Positions 11,198 to 21,500 of a stretch of DNA of 64,000 bases are shown in pieces (position 1 is the first letter of the stretch; every line of letters begins with the position of its first letter). The stretch covers positions 158,878,981 to 158,942,980 of the forward strand of contig OY757011.1 in the NCBI GenBank assembly GCA_963580285.1, written 5' to 3'. The stretch comes from Lucinisca nassula. Its lineage: Eukaryota > Mollusca > Bivalvia > Lucinida > Lucinidae. Position numbers and translations under genes: made by a program. The notes below the pieces were generated by a model. It saw nothing but the letters and a program-made list of their open reading frames with translations. It did not search any database and was not told the origin of the DNA.

Positions 11198-11491
11198 CCC
11201 CCGCCCATAGGGGCTTGAAGAAATATATGGGCTGCATGATGCTTCCACGCAGAGCTGAATCTGGCCCGCACACTAGTACTGGTAAACCGCTTAGAGGATC
11301 TAAGCCTGTCCAGGAACCGCGGTGCGAGGCGGACCTTACATGCTAAAAACCCCATTGGTTTCATTGGGCGACAGGGCTTGAGATTTCATTTCATCTCAAT
11401 GTCGGGTTAAAGTCCCACAAAATTGGAAGCAACGTCTCCAAAATGACCTCTACAGTGTTGACGGGGAGGTTAAACCTCAAATCAAACAAAC
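11198..11491. mobile_element. SINE-like repeat, family B
   Basis: Nearly the same sequence as the copy at 7.6-7.9 kb. It lies directly at the start of the satellite block and ends GTTAAACCTCAAATCAAACA. Confidence 0.75.
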
Positions 11492-12930
11492 ATGACCCCA
11501 AGGTCAACGGTCAAAAAGTATGATTTTGCCATATCTCCTAAACTATTCGAGTTACACTTCAGAAACTTTGGTTACTGGATGGCCCTTGGAATATAGAATA
11601 AATTGGGCTACTTTTAGGGTGATCTTAACCTCACCATGACCACAAGGTCAAAGGTCAAAAAGTATTACCTTGCCATATCTTCTACGCTATTGGGGTTACA
11701 CTTCTCAAACTTTGGTTATTGGATAGCCCTTGGAATATAGAATGAATTGGGCCACTTTTGACATGACCTTGACCTCAACATGACCCCAAGGTCAAAGGTC
11801 AAAAGGTATGACTTTGCCATATCTCCTAAACTATTGGAGTTACACTTCTGAAACTTTGCTTATTGGATGGCCCTTGGAATATAGAATATATTTGGCTACT
11901 TTTGGTGTGACCTCGACCTCAACATGACCCCAAGGTCAAGGGTCAAAAAGGGTTATATTGCCATATATTCTAAACTATTGGAGCTACTCTTCTGAAACTT
12001 TGGTTATTGGATGGCCCTTGGAATATATAATTTATTGGGCTAATTTTGTTGTGACCTTGACCTCAACCTGACCCCAAGATCAAAGGTAAAAAAGTATGAC
12101 TTTTCAATATCTTTTAAACTATGGGAGTTACACCTCTGAAACTTTGGTTATTGGATGGCTGTTGGAATACAGAAACATCAGAATACTATTGGTGGACCTA
12201 AACATAAACCCAAGGTCAAAGGTCAAAAAGTATGACTTTAGCATATCTTCTAAACTATAGGAGTTACACTTCTGAAACTTTGTGTATCAATTAGAATGTT
12301 CTTTGAAACTTTTTTGATTATTGGATGGCCCTTGGAACATAGAATGAATTGGGTTACTTTTGGCATGACCTTGACCTCAACATGACCCCAAGGTCAAAGG
12401 TCAAAAAGTATGACTTTGACATATCTCCTCAACTATTGGAGTCACACTTCTGAAACTTTGCTTATTGGATGGCCCTTGGAATATAGAATAAATTGGACTA
12501 TTTTTGGGGTGACCTTGACCTCAACATCACCCCAAGGTCAAAGGTCAAAAAGTATTATTTTGCCATATCTTCTACCCTATTGGAGTTACACTTCTGAAAT
12601 TTTGGTTATTGGATGGTGCTTGGAATATAGACTGAATTGGGCTACTTTTGGCATGACCTTGACCTCAACATGACCCCAAGGTCAAAGGTCAAAAAGTATG
12701 ACTTTGCCATATCTCCAAAGCTATTGGAATTACACTTCTGAAACTTTGCTTATTGGATGGCCCTTGGAATATAGAACACATTGGGCTACTTTTAGTGCGA
12801 CTTTGAGGGTGAAAGGTCAAAAAGTATTATTTTGCTATATCTTCTAAACTATTGGAGCTACACTTCTGAAACTTTGGTTATTGGATGGCCCTTGGAATAT
12901 AGGATCAATTGGGCTACTTTTTTGTGACCT
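11492..12930. repeat. ~145-bp satellite with AGGTCA half-sites
   Basis: About ten diverged units of roughly 143-150 bp. Each carries variants of TGACCTTGACCTCAACATG, ACCCCAAGGTCAAAGGTCAA, GCCATATCTCCTAAACTATT and GGATGGCCCTTGGAATATAG. The string AAGGTCAAAGGTCAAAA is exact in six units (near 11,643, 11,787, 12,213, 12,391, 12,534 and 12,677). The 87-codon frame at 12,410-12,673 is an artefact. Confidence 0.9.
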
Positions 12931-13246
12931 ATCTGGGCATAAATGATAAGATATGCTCTTTTGCTGAAGCATTATACACCTGGGACAGGGGTGGGGGGAT
13001 GGGGCACTGGTATGGCTAGGTGTTAGTTTGTAGGTATCTTCCCAAGGAAATGATTTTAAAAATATTTATTAGTTATTTATCCATGAACAGGAGTGTAAAG
13101 AATAAACAAGAAAATTTTCAAAAAGCTCTCAGAATGCACCATTTTCTAACCTATCCTGAGAGCTTGCCACCATTACATCGCGCCTTTGGCACTCGCCAAT
13201 CCTCCTCGAATGCGCTGTCTCCCTCATTTTTATTTTCAAAACTTAA

Positions 13247-13504
13247 CATGTCTGTCAATGCTCACTTTTATGGTGCTGCCTCACTAAAGTATCATGTCCC
13301 AGACACATTACATGATACCACACCCAGTCACATTATCCTGACACTGGGTCGACCAGTCCTAGCTCTACCCCGTAAATCTGAGTGCCAAGCGAGGAGCAGC
13401 TAGTACCATTGTTAACGACTTTGGTATGTCGCGGCCCGGGATCGAAGCCGTGACCTCTTGTTCCCCGGAGCGGACACTCTACCAACTGAGCTATCGGGGC
13501 CGGT
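13247..13504 (-). mobile_element. tRNA-derived SINE, family A, tail-truncated
   Basis: Retains the tRNA-like head at about 13,426-13,504 (read on the minus strand) and much of the body; the GT-rich tail is lost. The 127-codon plus-strand frame at 13,020-13,403 reads through it and is not a gene. Confidence 0.75.
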
Positions 13505-13525
13505 TTTTTTTCTGATGAAATGTGA

Positions 13526-13642
13526 TTATTTTTTCTTATTTGTACTCCAAACATAGAGTTTGGGTGCTCATCAGGACTGCCCCTTTGAGGCAGTTCTAAC
13601 AAGTACCCACAACCTATGTCTTGGAAAAGAAATAAGAAAAAT
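13526..13642. mobile_element. Foldback MITE core, family 1
   Basis: Hairpin arms CTTATTTGTACTCCAAACATA and complement-like CCTATGTCTTGGAAAAGAAAT enclose GGGTGCTCATCAGGACTGCC and its complement. Confidence 0.65.
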
Positions 13643-13917
13643 AATGTATACACTTGTAAAGCCCATTTTGCTCTATATGTACCGTATTTACCCTATGCAT
13701 TTGGACAGACTGGCCTGAGCAAAAAGTGTGGACTCAGATGAGATGCCACAGGACTTGGTGTCTCATCAGGGTCTACATTTTTTAGCATCCCACCAGCTAT
13801 TTTTAGAGACAACATGGGGTAGTAAATTGTACTTTTTCAAATTTTTGAACCAAGTAGGGTAAAGAGTTGAGGAGTCCAAATATTTAGGGTAAATATGGTA
13901 TTTACAAGAATGCGAAA

Positions 13918-14172
13918 ACACGCATATACAAATACATTGTAAACTTCACCGCCAAAAAAATCTAAAAACTTAAGATGAAAAATTGTGATTTTTTTTTCTC
14001 ATTTCTGCTCAAAAAATAGATTGTGGGTACTCGTTAGCTCATTGAGGCGGTTCTAACGAGTACCCACAATCTATATTCTAGAGCAGAAATAATAAAAGTA
14101 AGGTTTACCCCTGTAAACCCCAGTTTTACTATATAAAAGTGAGGTTCAAGGATAGGCATGTTTTCATGATGA
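13918..14172. mobile_element. Foldback MITE, family 1, long-ended subtype
   Basis: Outer ends AAAACACGCATATACAAAT and GGCATGTTTTCATGATGAT (inverted) enclose the CTCATTTCTGCTC hairpin (13,990-14,099) and the CCCCAGTTTTACTATATAAA module. Two further copies of this subtype are at 34.95-35.23 and 49.0-49.26 kb. Confidence 0.65.
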
Positions 14173-14394
14173 TAAGCTGGTTAATATGATGATATATATA
14201 TATGTAAACCCTCCCTGCTGAACCAGGATATGCACTGGCTTTAAAAAGTCAGTGAAGATCCAGATCAGATGGTGTCTTAAGAAGAGGAATTCATCTAATC
14301 TGGATCTTCACATATAAAAGCTAAACATTCAGCATGCTTCATGATGGCCAGCATAAATGAATTCCATCATCACGGTAACAAGTCAGTGAAATGA

Positions 14395-14640
14395 ATACCC
14401 CAATAACCCCACTTTATATAGAGAAAACTTGGGTTTACAGGGGTATACATTATTTTTCTTACTTCTGGTCCAAGCATAGGTTGTGGGTGCTCGTTAGATC
14501 TGCCTCAATGTGGGGGTTCTAACGAGCACCCACAACCTATACTTGAAGTATAAATAAGAAAAATATCAAAGATTTTCATCCGATAAGTAGCCATTTTGGA
14601 GATGTAAAAAATGCACTATGTCATACAATGAATGTTAATT
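14395..14640. mobile_element. Foldback MITE, family 1
   Basis: CCCCACTTTATATAGAGAAAA module, then the hairpin at 14,451-14,565 (GGTTGTGGGTGCTCGTTAGA and complement), then TTTTCATCCGATAAGTAGCC and AAAATGCACTATG. Confidence 0.7.
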
Positions 14641-14786
14641 ATCCTTAGAGTATAAATAAATTCTGTGATGTTTAATATCCTTAAAACATCAATAAATTCT
14701 ATAATGTTTCATGTCCTTAAAACATCAATGTATTCTATAATGTTTCATATCCTCAGAACATTTTCTATCAGACTTTGTTGAATTAA

Positions 14787-15772
14787 ACCTTATCCTGCTG
14801 GTCACATCAACACCTACTTTTGCAAACAGATGGTTTCTGATCAGGATCTATACTGTTTGACATTCAGTTTGTGAATTTATTGTTATGGTTTGTCTTTGAG
14901 TGTGTGTATCACTTATATTATTTTGTTTTGGATAGTCAGTTGGGCATTTTGTGGGAAAGTAACACTGTCCTTTTGGCTTTCCGCTATTGATGTTTCCATT
15001 AGGATCTAGTTGTTTCAAGTTTGTGTTTCTTTCCTTTTGGTGTATGATGGGAGCTGTGGGTTAATTGTATCTATTCCTGATCAATGACTTCACCACTTTT
15101 TTGTCGGAATAACTACATCAATTAATCTTTTTTTTTAACATCAAGTAATCTGATTGGTTTAAATAAGTTCTAGAAAGGGTTATCCTTTGGAAGCAAGGAA
15201 TACACCATAGAACTGGAAAATATGGAGTATAAATGTTTTCTGGGACAGACTAGCTAGTTTCGGCCATCCAGGCCTCAATTCAGTGACCCTCATATATATT
15301 CAAAATTCCACAATGGAATCAATGATCCCAAAGTACAAGAAAAAATAAACTACACTACAATGTAGGGCAGGGAGACTTTTTACGGCCGCCACACATTCCC
15401 AGACAACAGCTGCAGTGACATTAAATATGTTCTAGAAAGGGTTATCCTTTGGAAGCAAGGAATACACCATAGAACTGGAAAATATGGAGTGTACATGTTT
15501 TCTGGGCCAGACTAGCTAGTTTCGGCCATCCAGGCCTCAATTCAATGACCCTCATATATATTCAAAATTCCACAATGGAATCAATGATCCCAAAGTACAA
15601 GAAAAAATAAACTACACTATGATGCAGGGCAGGGAGACTTTTTACGGCTGCCACACATTCCCAGACAACAGCTGTAGTGACATTAAATATGTTCTAGAAA
15701 GGGTTATCCTTTGGAAGTCAGAAATGGGTGTGGCTAAATTAATTATTCAGCGGGATAAGGTTTAAGGTTAAA
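14787..15772. mobile_element. Family 2 MITE broken by two nested insertions
   Basis: The left part (14,787 to about 14,883, ending TTCAGTTTGTGAATTTATTG) and the right parts (CATCAAGTAATCTGATTGG at about 15,139; GAAATGGGTGTGGCTAAATT and TTCAGCGGGATAAGG near 15,720-15,762) are segments of one family 2 element. Between them lie a ~250-bp insert (14,884-15,135) and a 262-bp tandem pair (15,167-15,712). Confidence 0.65.
15167..15712. repeat. 262-bp tandem duplication
   Basis: Units start with GTTCTAGAAAGGGTTATCC at 15,167, 15,429 and 15,691 (last one partial), an exact 262-bp period. Differences between the two full units are few. Confidence 0.9.
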
Positions 15773-15855
15773 AGGCATCACATTAGGATAACAGAAATGT
15801 TTTCTATCATGGGTGCAAAAATGAGATCTCTCTTGTGAACAAGTCCATTCCCTCT

Positions 15856-16070
15856 TTAACCCTTACCTTGATGTTCACGACAACCCCTATCTTTGCAAAC
15901 AGTGTATACAGATCCAGATCAGATGGCTTCTGAAGAAGCCATCTGATCAGGATCTACACTGTTTGGCATTCAGTTTAAGAATTTGTAGCAATTAATTACA
16001 TCAAGTAATTTGATTGGTTGATAGACAGAAGTGGGTTGGCTAAACTGAATATTCAGCAATATAAGGGTTA
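15856..16070. mobile_element. Foldback MITE, family 2
   Basis: Ends TTAACCCTTACCTTGATG and TTCAGCAATATAAGGGTTA, with the ATCCAGATCAGATGGCTTCT hairpin in between. Confidence 0.8.
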
Positions 16071-16106
16071 CGGCTGGGTTTACCAGGGCATTCATTTCAC
16101 AGAGTG

Positions 16107-16304
16107 AACCCTTGTTCTGCTGAAGAAATTAATTTTACAGCATCCATTTCTGACTATCAAACTGACGTTATTTGACATTACTTGATATATATTTGTTTAA
16201 TTCACAAACTGCATGACGGTGTAGATCCTGATCAGATCCATCTGATCTGGAACTAGACTGTTTGCAAACATAGGGGTTGTCATGTTCAGCGGGATAAAGG
16301 TTAA
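16107..16304 (-). mobile_element. Foldback MITE, family 2, inverted
   Basis: Same family in the opposite orientation: starts AACCCTTGTTCTGCTGAAG, ends CAGCGGGATAAAGGTTAA. It lies next to the preceding copy, so the two form a larger inverted pair. Confidence 0.7.
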
Positions 16305-16539
16305 TAGTTCATCTCTAATTACAATTAAAGTCCTCCTTGGAATGTTCTGACTTGAAATTTTAAAAACTATAACATTATGCATACATGCCCATGTGTCATA
16401 ATGCTGCATTTCTCATCTTAGATCTAAAGCTAGCATTTTCATCTAAAAATATGTGATATTTTTCTTATTTCCAAACCATATACTGATCGAAGGTGTTCAA
16501 AGTTAGAAGACCTTCAATGAGGCAGAAGTTCCAAGGAGC

Positions 16540-16840
16540 ACCAATGACATTATGATAACATACCCATGTGACATTCATCACTTGAACAAGTCTGTGAAAT
16601 GAAGACCCCCTAAACCCCACTTTATATTGGGAAAACTGGGGTTTAGGGGGGTAAACAATATTTTTCTTATTTTTGCTCCAAGACATTTGTTGTGGGTACT
16701 CATTAGAACCACCTTGATGAGGCGGTTCTAACGAGTATCCACAACCTATGTTTGCAGTATAAATAAGAAAAATATCACAGATTTTCATCAGAAAAGCAAC
16801 CATTAAATGCACTATGTTGCTAGGATATGTTATCGTAATG
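16540..16840. mobile_element. Foldback MITE, family 1
   Basis: Contains ACCCCCTAAACCCCACTTTA with its inverted mate CTGGGGTTTAGGGGGGTAA, the hairpin at 16,660-16,776, and the GATTTTCATCAGAAAAGCAA / AAATGCACTATGTTGC end. Confidence 0.75.
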
Positions 16841-17208
16841 AGTTCATTTATTCACATCTCCAAAATGGCTACTTTTCTTATGAAAATCTGGGATATTCTT
16901 CTTATTTATACTCCAAACAAGGATTGTGGGTGCTTGTTAGAACCTCCTCATGTGCAGATATACCTCCCCCCCCCCCCACCCCCAGCCCCATAAACCCTCA
17001 TTTTCCCACTTTAAAGCAGGGTTTACTAGGGCTATCATTTCACTCTTTTTAAGACAATGTCCACCCTTATTCTGCTGAATAAACTAATCAAATTAGTTGT
17101 GATTATTTATTCCTACAAATTCCCCAACTGAATGACAAACAGTGAAGATCCAGATTAGATGGATTCCTCTTTTTCAGATGCTATCTGATCTGGATCTTCA
17201 CTGCCTTT

Positions 17209-17408
17209 TTAACCCTTATCTTGCTGAATATTCATTTCAGCCACACCCATTTCTGTCTATCAACCAATCAGATTACTTGATGTAATTTATTCCTACAAAT
17301 TCATAAATTGAATGTCAAACAGTGTAGATCCTGATCAGATAAGCCATCTGATCTGGATCTACACTGTTTGCAAAGATAGGGTTGTTGTGAACAGCAAGAT
17401 AAGGGTTA
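17209..17408 (-). mobile_element. Foldback MITE, family 2, inverted
   Basis: Starts TTAACCCTTATCTTGCTGAA and ends CAGCAAGATAAGGGTTAA. Well preserved; the last foldback element before the Polinton. Confidence 0.8.
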
Positions 17409-17821
17409 AAGCTAGTGAATATCCTGGTTCAACAGGACAGGTTTACATTCTAAATGTAAGAGGTTTCTAATTGCTTTGATAATTAATTACAGAGAAAGAA
17501 TTCAGATGAAAAAAGTGTTGCAGGTTATGTAAATATTGCTCATTTATTTTTTGGGAAAAAAAGCCTTATATAAATAAATTTCAACAAACATATTTGCCAA
17601 AGTATGTAAGTTGTTTAACAATAAGATCTATGTTTTTTTTCAGTCATTGAACCAAAATTTATTATTCAATGCATTTATAATTATGCACAGACAAACGTGT
17701 TGTGAACCCTTTATCTTAATCTGTCACTGCAATTTTACAAGTCAACGTCGTCAAAAATATTACCAAGATTTTTAAAACTCTTTCAATATTCTACCAACAC
17801 AATGACAATGAATTACATCAT
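17409..17821. other. Flanking intron sequence left of the Polinton
   Basis: AT-rich, no genes. Ends in ATCATATATATAG, which forms the insertion-site side of the Polinton. Confidence 0.4.
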
Positions 17822-17827
17822 ATATAT

Positions 17828-18179
17828 AGATAGTGCCGGTTTTGAGGTAATTTATTCTCTACGCTCACAAATTACCTCAAAACACGGCACTATCTATATA
17901 TATAGACACATATATATTTTACCGCAGTATATACTGTGGTAATACCGCAGAACAACAACTCTATCCTATTCACAGTATGTTATCACTATTTGTTGAAACA
18001 ATCGATTGAAGATTACGCTGTAATCGGTGATATATTTGTCTGTACATATATATCAAAGACAATTACACGTAATCCATTTTGTTGAGACTTTTTATTGATG
18101 ATTACGCGTAATCCATTTTGTTCATTTCAACGGCGATACAAACTATATCGCCGACTTGAGCATAAAAAAAAATTATCGC
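17828..18179. repeat. Left terminal region of the Polinton with hairpins
   Basis: A 68-bp terminal hairpin (17,828-17,895) has arms AGATAGTGCCGGTTTTGAGG and its complement with a one-base bulge. Further in are three palindromic sites of the GATTACGCGTAATC type (18,011, 18,061 and 18,100). At about 18,131-18,152 is a small hairpin CGGCGATA...TATCGCCG. The sequence TTGAGCATAAAAAAAAATTA then matches, inverted, the right terminus at 34,280-34,305. Confidence 0.75.
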
Positions 18180-18204
18180 CCTCTCAATAACACCTGAATC
18201 ATCC

Positions 18205-18501
18205 TCAACACTCTATCATACTCAATCTTGCAATTTCCTGCTTAAAAGGTTTTATAGAGTTAAAATATCTCTGTTTTTCTCTAAAATTCTTTCCACCACA
18301 CTTATCACAGATTTGATATTTTGCTGTAGTACCTTTACCACATTGCAAACATTTCACTACTTTACTTTTGTTATGTTTTATAATAAAATTATGAGCCTTG
18401 CAGTATATAGAATGCTTTACTGATTTGTTTTTACATGGTTTATTTGAACCTAACGGCAACATAGCACATATATTTTGCATCTTTGCTTTTTCTATATCCA
18501 T
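18205..18501 (-). CDS. Small zinc-ribbon protein
   Basis: A 98-residue basic protein. Residues of the form CLQCGK ... CDKCGG make a four-cysteine zinc ribbon near residues 50-70. An earlier set of cysteines and a histidine (in CAMLP, CKNKS, YCKAH) may bind a second zinc. Small zinc proteins of this kind can bind nucleic acid or act in transcription, but no specific role can be assigned. It is transcribed away from the polymerase gene, sharing a 51-bp AT-only intergenic region with it. The start follows TAATAAAA, as in most genes of the element. Confidence 0.65.
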   Translation of the reverse strand: MDIEKAKMQNICAMLPLGSNKPCKNKSVKHSIYCKAHNFIIKHNKSKVVKCLQCGKGTTAKYQICDKCGGKNFREKQRYFNSIKPFKQEIARLSMIEC

Positions 18502-18552
18502 TTTTATTATTATATTTAAAAATTTTTTTTATAGTTTAAAAGAAAACAAAAA
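18502..18552. promoter_or_regulatory. Divergent intergenic region, zinc-ribbon gene / PolB
   Basis: 51 bp, almost only A and T, between two divergent start codons. Any promoter for both genes must lie here or inside the genes. Confidence 0.5.
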
Positions 18553-21500
18553 ATGAGTTCTGTAGAGAGACTGATACAATTGCATAGTGAAGGAAGAATT
18601 AGTGATGAGGCTTTAGACAAGGGTCTTAAATCCTTAGATATTGAGAAACAGAAGAGTGATGCACCACAACAAACTTCTGCATTAGATAATCTGCGTAAAA
18701 GACGTAGAAATAAAAAGATAAGAAAACGACAGCAACAAAATGCTGTTAAAACAAGTGAAAAAATTAATGATGATGATACTAAAGAAGAGAAAAATGCTCT
18801 GAAACTGGTTGATAAACCATTATGCAATTACTTCAAAGCATATGAAATAGATGCTCATAAATATAAAGACCCAAATATTTTGTTTAATGATAAACAATCT
18901 ATCATCTTAGACCAAATCAGGAAAGACATAAAAGAATACAATGGTATTAAATTTTCAATAGGATTATCTCTAAAATTCTTTAAAGATGAACTTGATGGCG
19001 AAAGAAAAGAAGTTAACGCTGCATCACACGGAGAACAATGTGCAGTTCTTAATGAAAATAATTTAGATGAACACTATAACAAACAAACAGCTTATTTACA
19101 AACATGGATTGAAAAATTCACAAATACCGCAACAGGTTTAGAAATTGACCACTGTATCAAACTCTATCTCAACATAGCAAAATATGAACCACTCAAAGGT
19201 TCTTCATATATTCCTCTTCCAAAAGTAATAGCAAACAAACAAGCAATAATTAATATGAAGAACAATGATAATAAATGTTTAGAATGGGCATTGAAATCTG
19301 CTCTATATCCAGCAAAAAACCACTTGAATAATGTATATAGTTATACAAAATGTCCTAATCTGAATATGGAAGGAATTGACTTTCCCACACCAATCTCACA
19401 AATACCAAAAGTTGAGAAACAAAACAATATAGCAATCAATGTTTATGGATATACAATCACAAAAAAGACAGAGAAACTTACTGTATTTCCATATCATATT
19501 TCAAATCAATCAAATGATAAAGAAAGAATTAACCTGCTTTTGATAACAGAAGTTGAAGAGGAAATTGATGATAATGAAGAAGGAGAAATAGATGAAAATT
19601 ATAATCCAGATGAAAAAACACCAAAGGAAACAAAATATCACTACTGTTTTATTAAAAACCTTAATAGATTACTTTACAATCAGAACAATAAACACAAAGA
19701 TAAAACACATTTCTGTGATAGATGTCTTCACGGTTTTACAAGAGAAGACCTACTAATCAAACACAAAGAAGACTGTGAAGGCATAAATAAATCTCTAATG
19801 CGAATAGAAATGCCCTCAAACGGTACTATCAAGTTTAAAAACCATCAAAATCAAATGCCCGTTCCATATGTCATTTATGCCGACTTTGAAAGTATAATCA
19901 AACCTAAAACAGAACAAAAAGGAGATAAATCAGAAATAACAAGTGAACACGAAGCTTGTGGATTTGGTTATCAAGTTGTCAGATATGATGGTCAAGTTGA
20001 AAAACCTGTTATCTACAGAGGTAAAGATGTTGTTGAAGTATTTTTGAATCACTTAAAATGTGAGGTTAGCAATATCAATATCATCTTTGCTCACCCCAAA
20101 CCATTAACAGAGCAAAACACTGAAGACTATGAAAATGCCACCAAATGTTGGATATGCGAACAAGAAATAGGAAATAACAAAAACAACCCAAAAGTAAAAG
20201 ACCACTGTCATTTCACAGGAGAATATAGAGGACCAGCACACAAATCCTGTAATCTCAAACTTGCAATCAAACCAAATAAAACCAAAATTCCAGTTATCTT
20301 CCACAACTTAAAAGGTTATGATAGCCATCTAATAATGCAGAAAATACACAAAGCAAGTGGAAACATTACTTGTATTGCAAATAATTCAGAGAAATTCATC
20401 TCATTCAGTATTGGACAACTGAAATTCTTAGACAGTTTTCAATTTATGGCTTCCTCTCTTGAAAAGTTGGTAGATGGAGCAATTGGTGTAAAGACAGAAT
20501 GTGAAAAATGTAAAGGTACAGAAGAAATAAACATCAATGAAAATTGGTTATTAACAGCAAAATGTAAAAAATGTCACAATACAAGATATAAAATGGCTTC
20601 CTCTCTTGAAAAGTTGGTAGATGGAGCAATTGGTGTAAAGACAGAATGTGAAAAATGTAAAGGTACAGAAGAAATAAACATCAATGAAAATTGGTTATTA
20701 ACAGCAAAATGTAAAAAATGTCACAATACAAGATATAAAAAACTCAACAAATCAGACTTACCATTAACTGTAAAACATACAACTAACTCACATCTTCTTG
20801 CTCGTAAAGGTATCTATCCATATGAATACATTGATAGTTTTGATAGATTTGATGAAACACAACTACCACCCATAGACAAATTCTACAGCAGTCTTACAGA
20901 TGAAAGTATCAAACAAAAAGACTATGAACACGCTCAAAAAGTATGGAAACAATTTAACTGTAAAACACTTGGTGATTATCATGATTTATATCTCAAAACA
21001 GATGTTCTCTTACTTGCAGATGTTTTTCAAAAGTTTAGAGAAACCTGTATGAATAACTATAAACTTGACCCTCTACATTACTACACTGCACCTGGTCTAT
21101 CTTGGGATGCTCTTCTAAAATACACAGAAATAGAATTACAACTTCTATCAGATTTGGATATGCATCTTTTCATTGAAAAAGGAATGAGAGGTGGAATAAG
21201 TATGGTTTCTAAAAGACACGCAAAAGCAAACAATAAATATGTAGCAGATTATAATCCAAATGAAGAAGACAATTACATAATGTATTTAGATGAAAATAAT
21301 TTATATGGTCATTCAATGAGCCAACCACTTCCATTTGGTGGTTTCAAATGGATAACTAATAAAGATTTAATAGATGGAAAACTTCCAAAATTACAAAAAG
21401 GTAGAGGAAGAATATATGAAGTAGATTTAGAATATCCCAAACATTTACATAAACTACATAACGACTATCCACTTGCACCTGAAAAATTAGCAATTAAAAA

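Noticed and set aside
13020..13403. 127-codon plus-strand frame
   Set aside because: Its second half is SINE family A read in the antisense direction.
17887..17904. Alternative Polinton left end at the second AGATAGTG arm
   Set aside because: The second arm is the mirror half of a terminal hairpin; the outer arm pairs better with the right terminus and the ATATAT duplication. The AT-rich context leaves some doubt.
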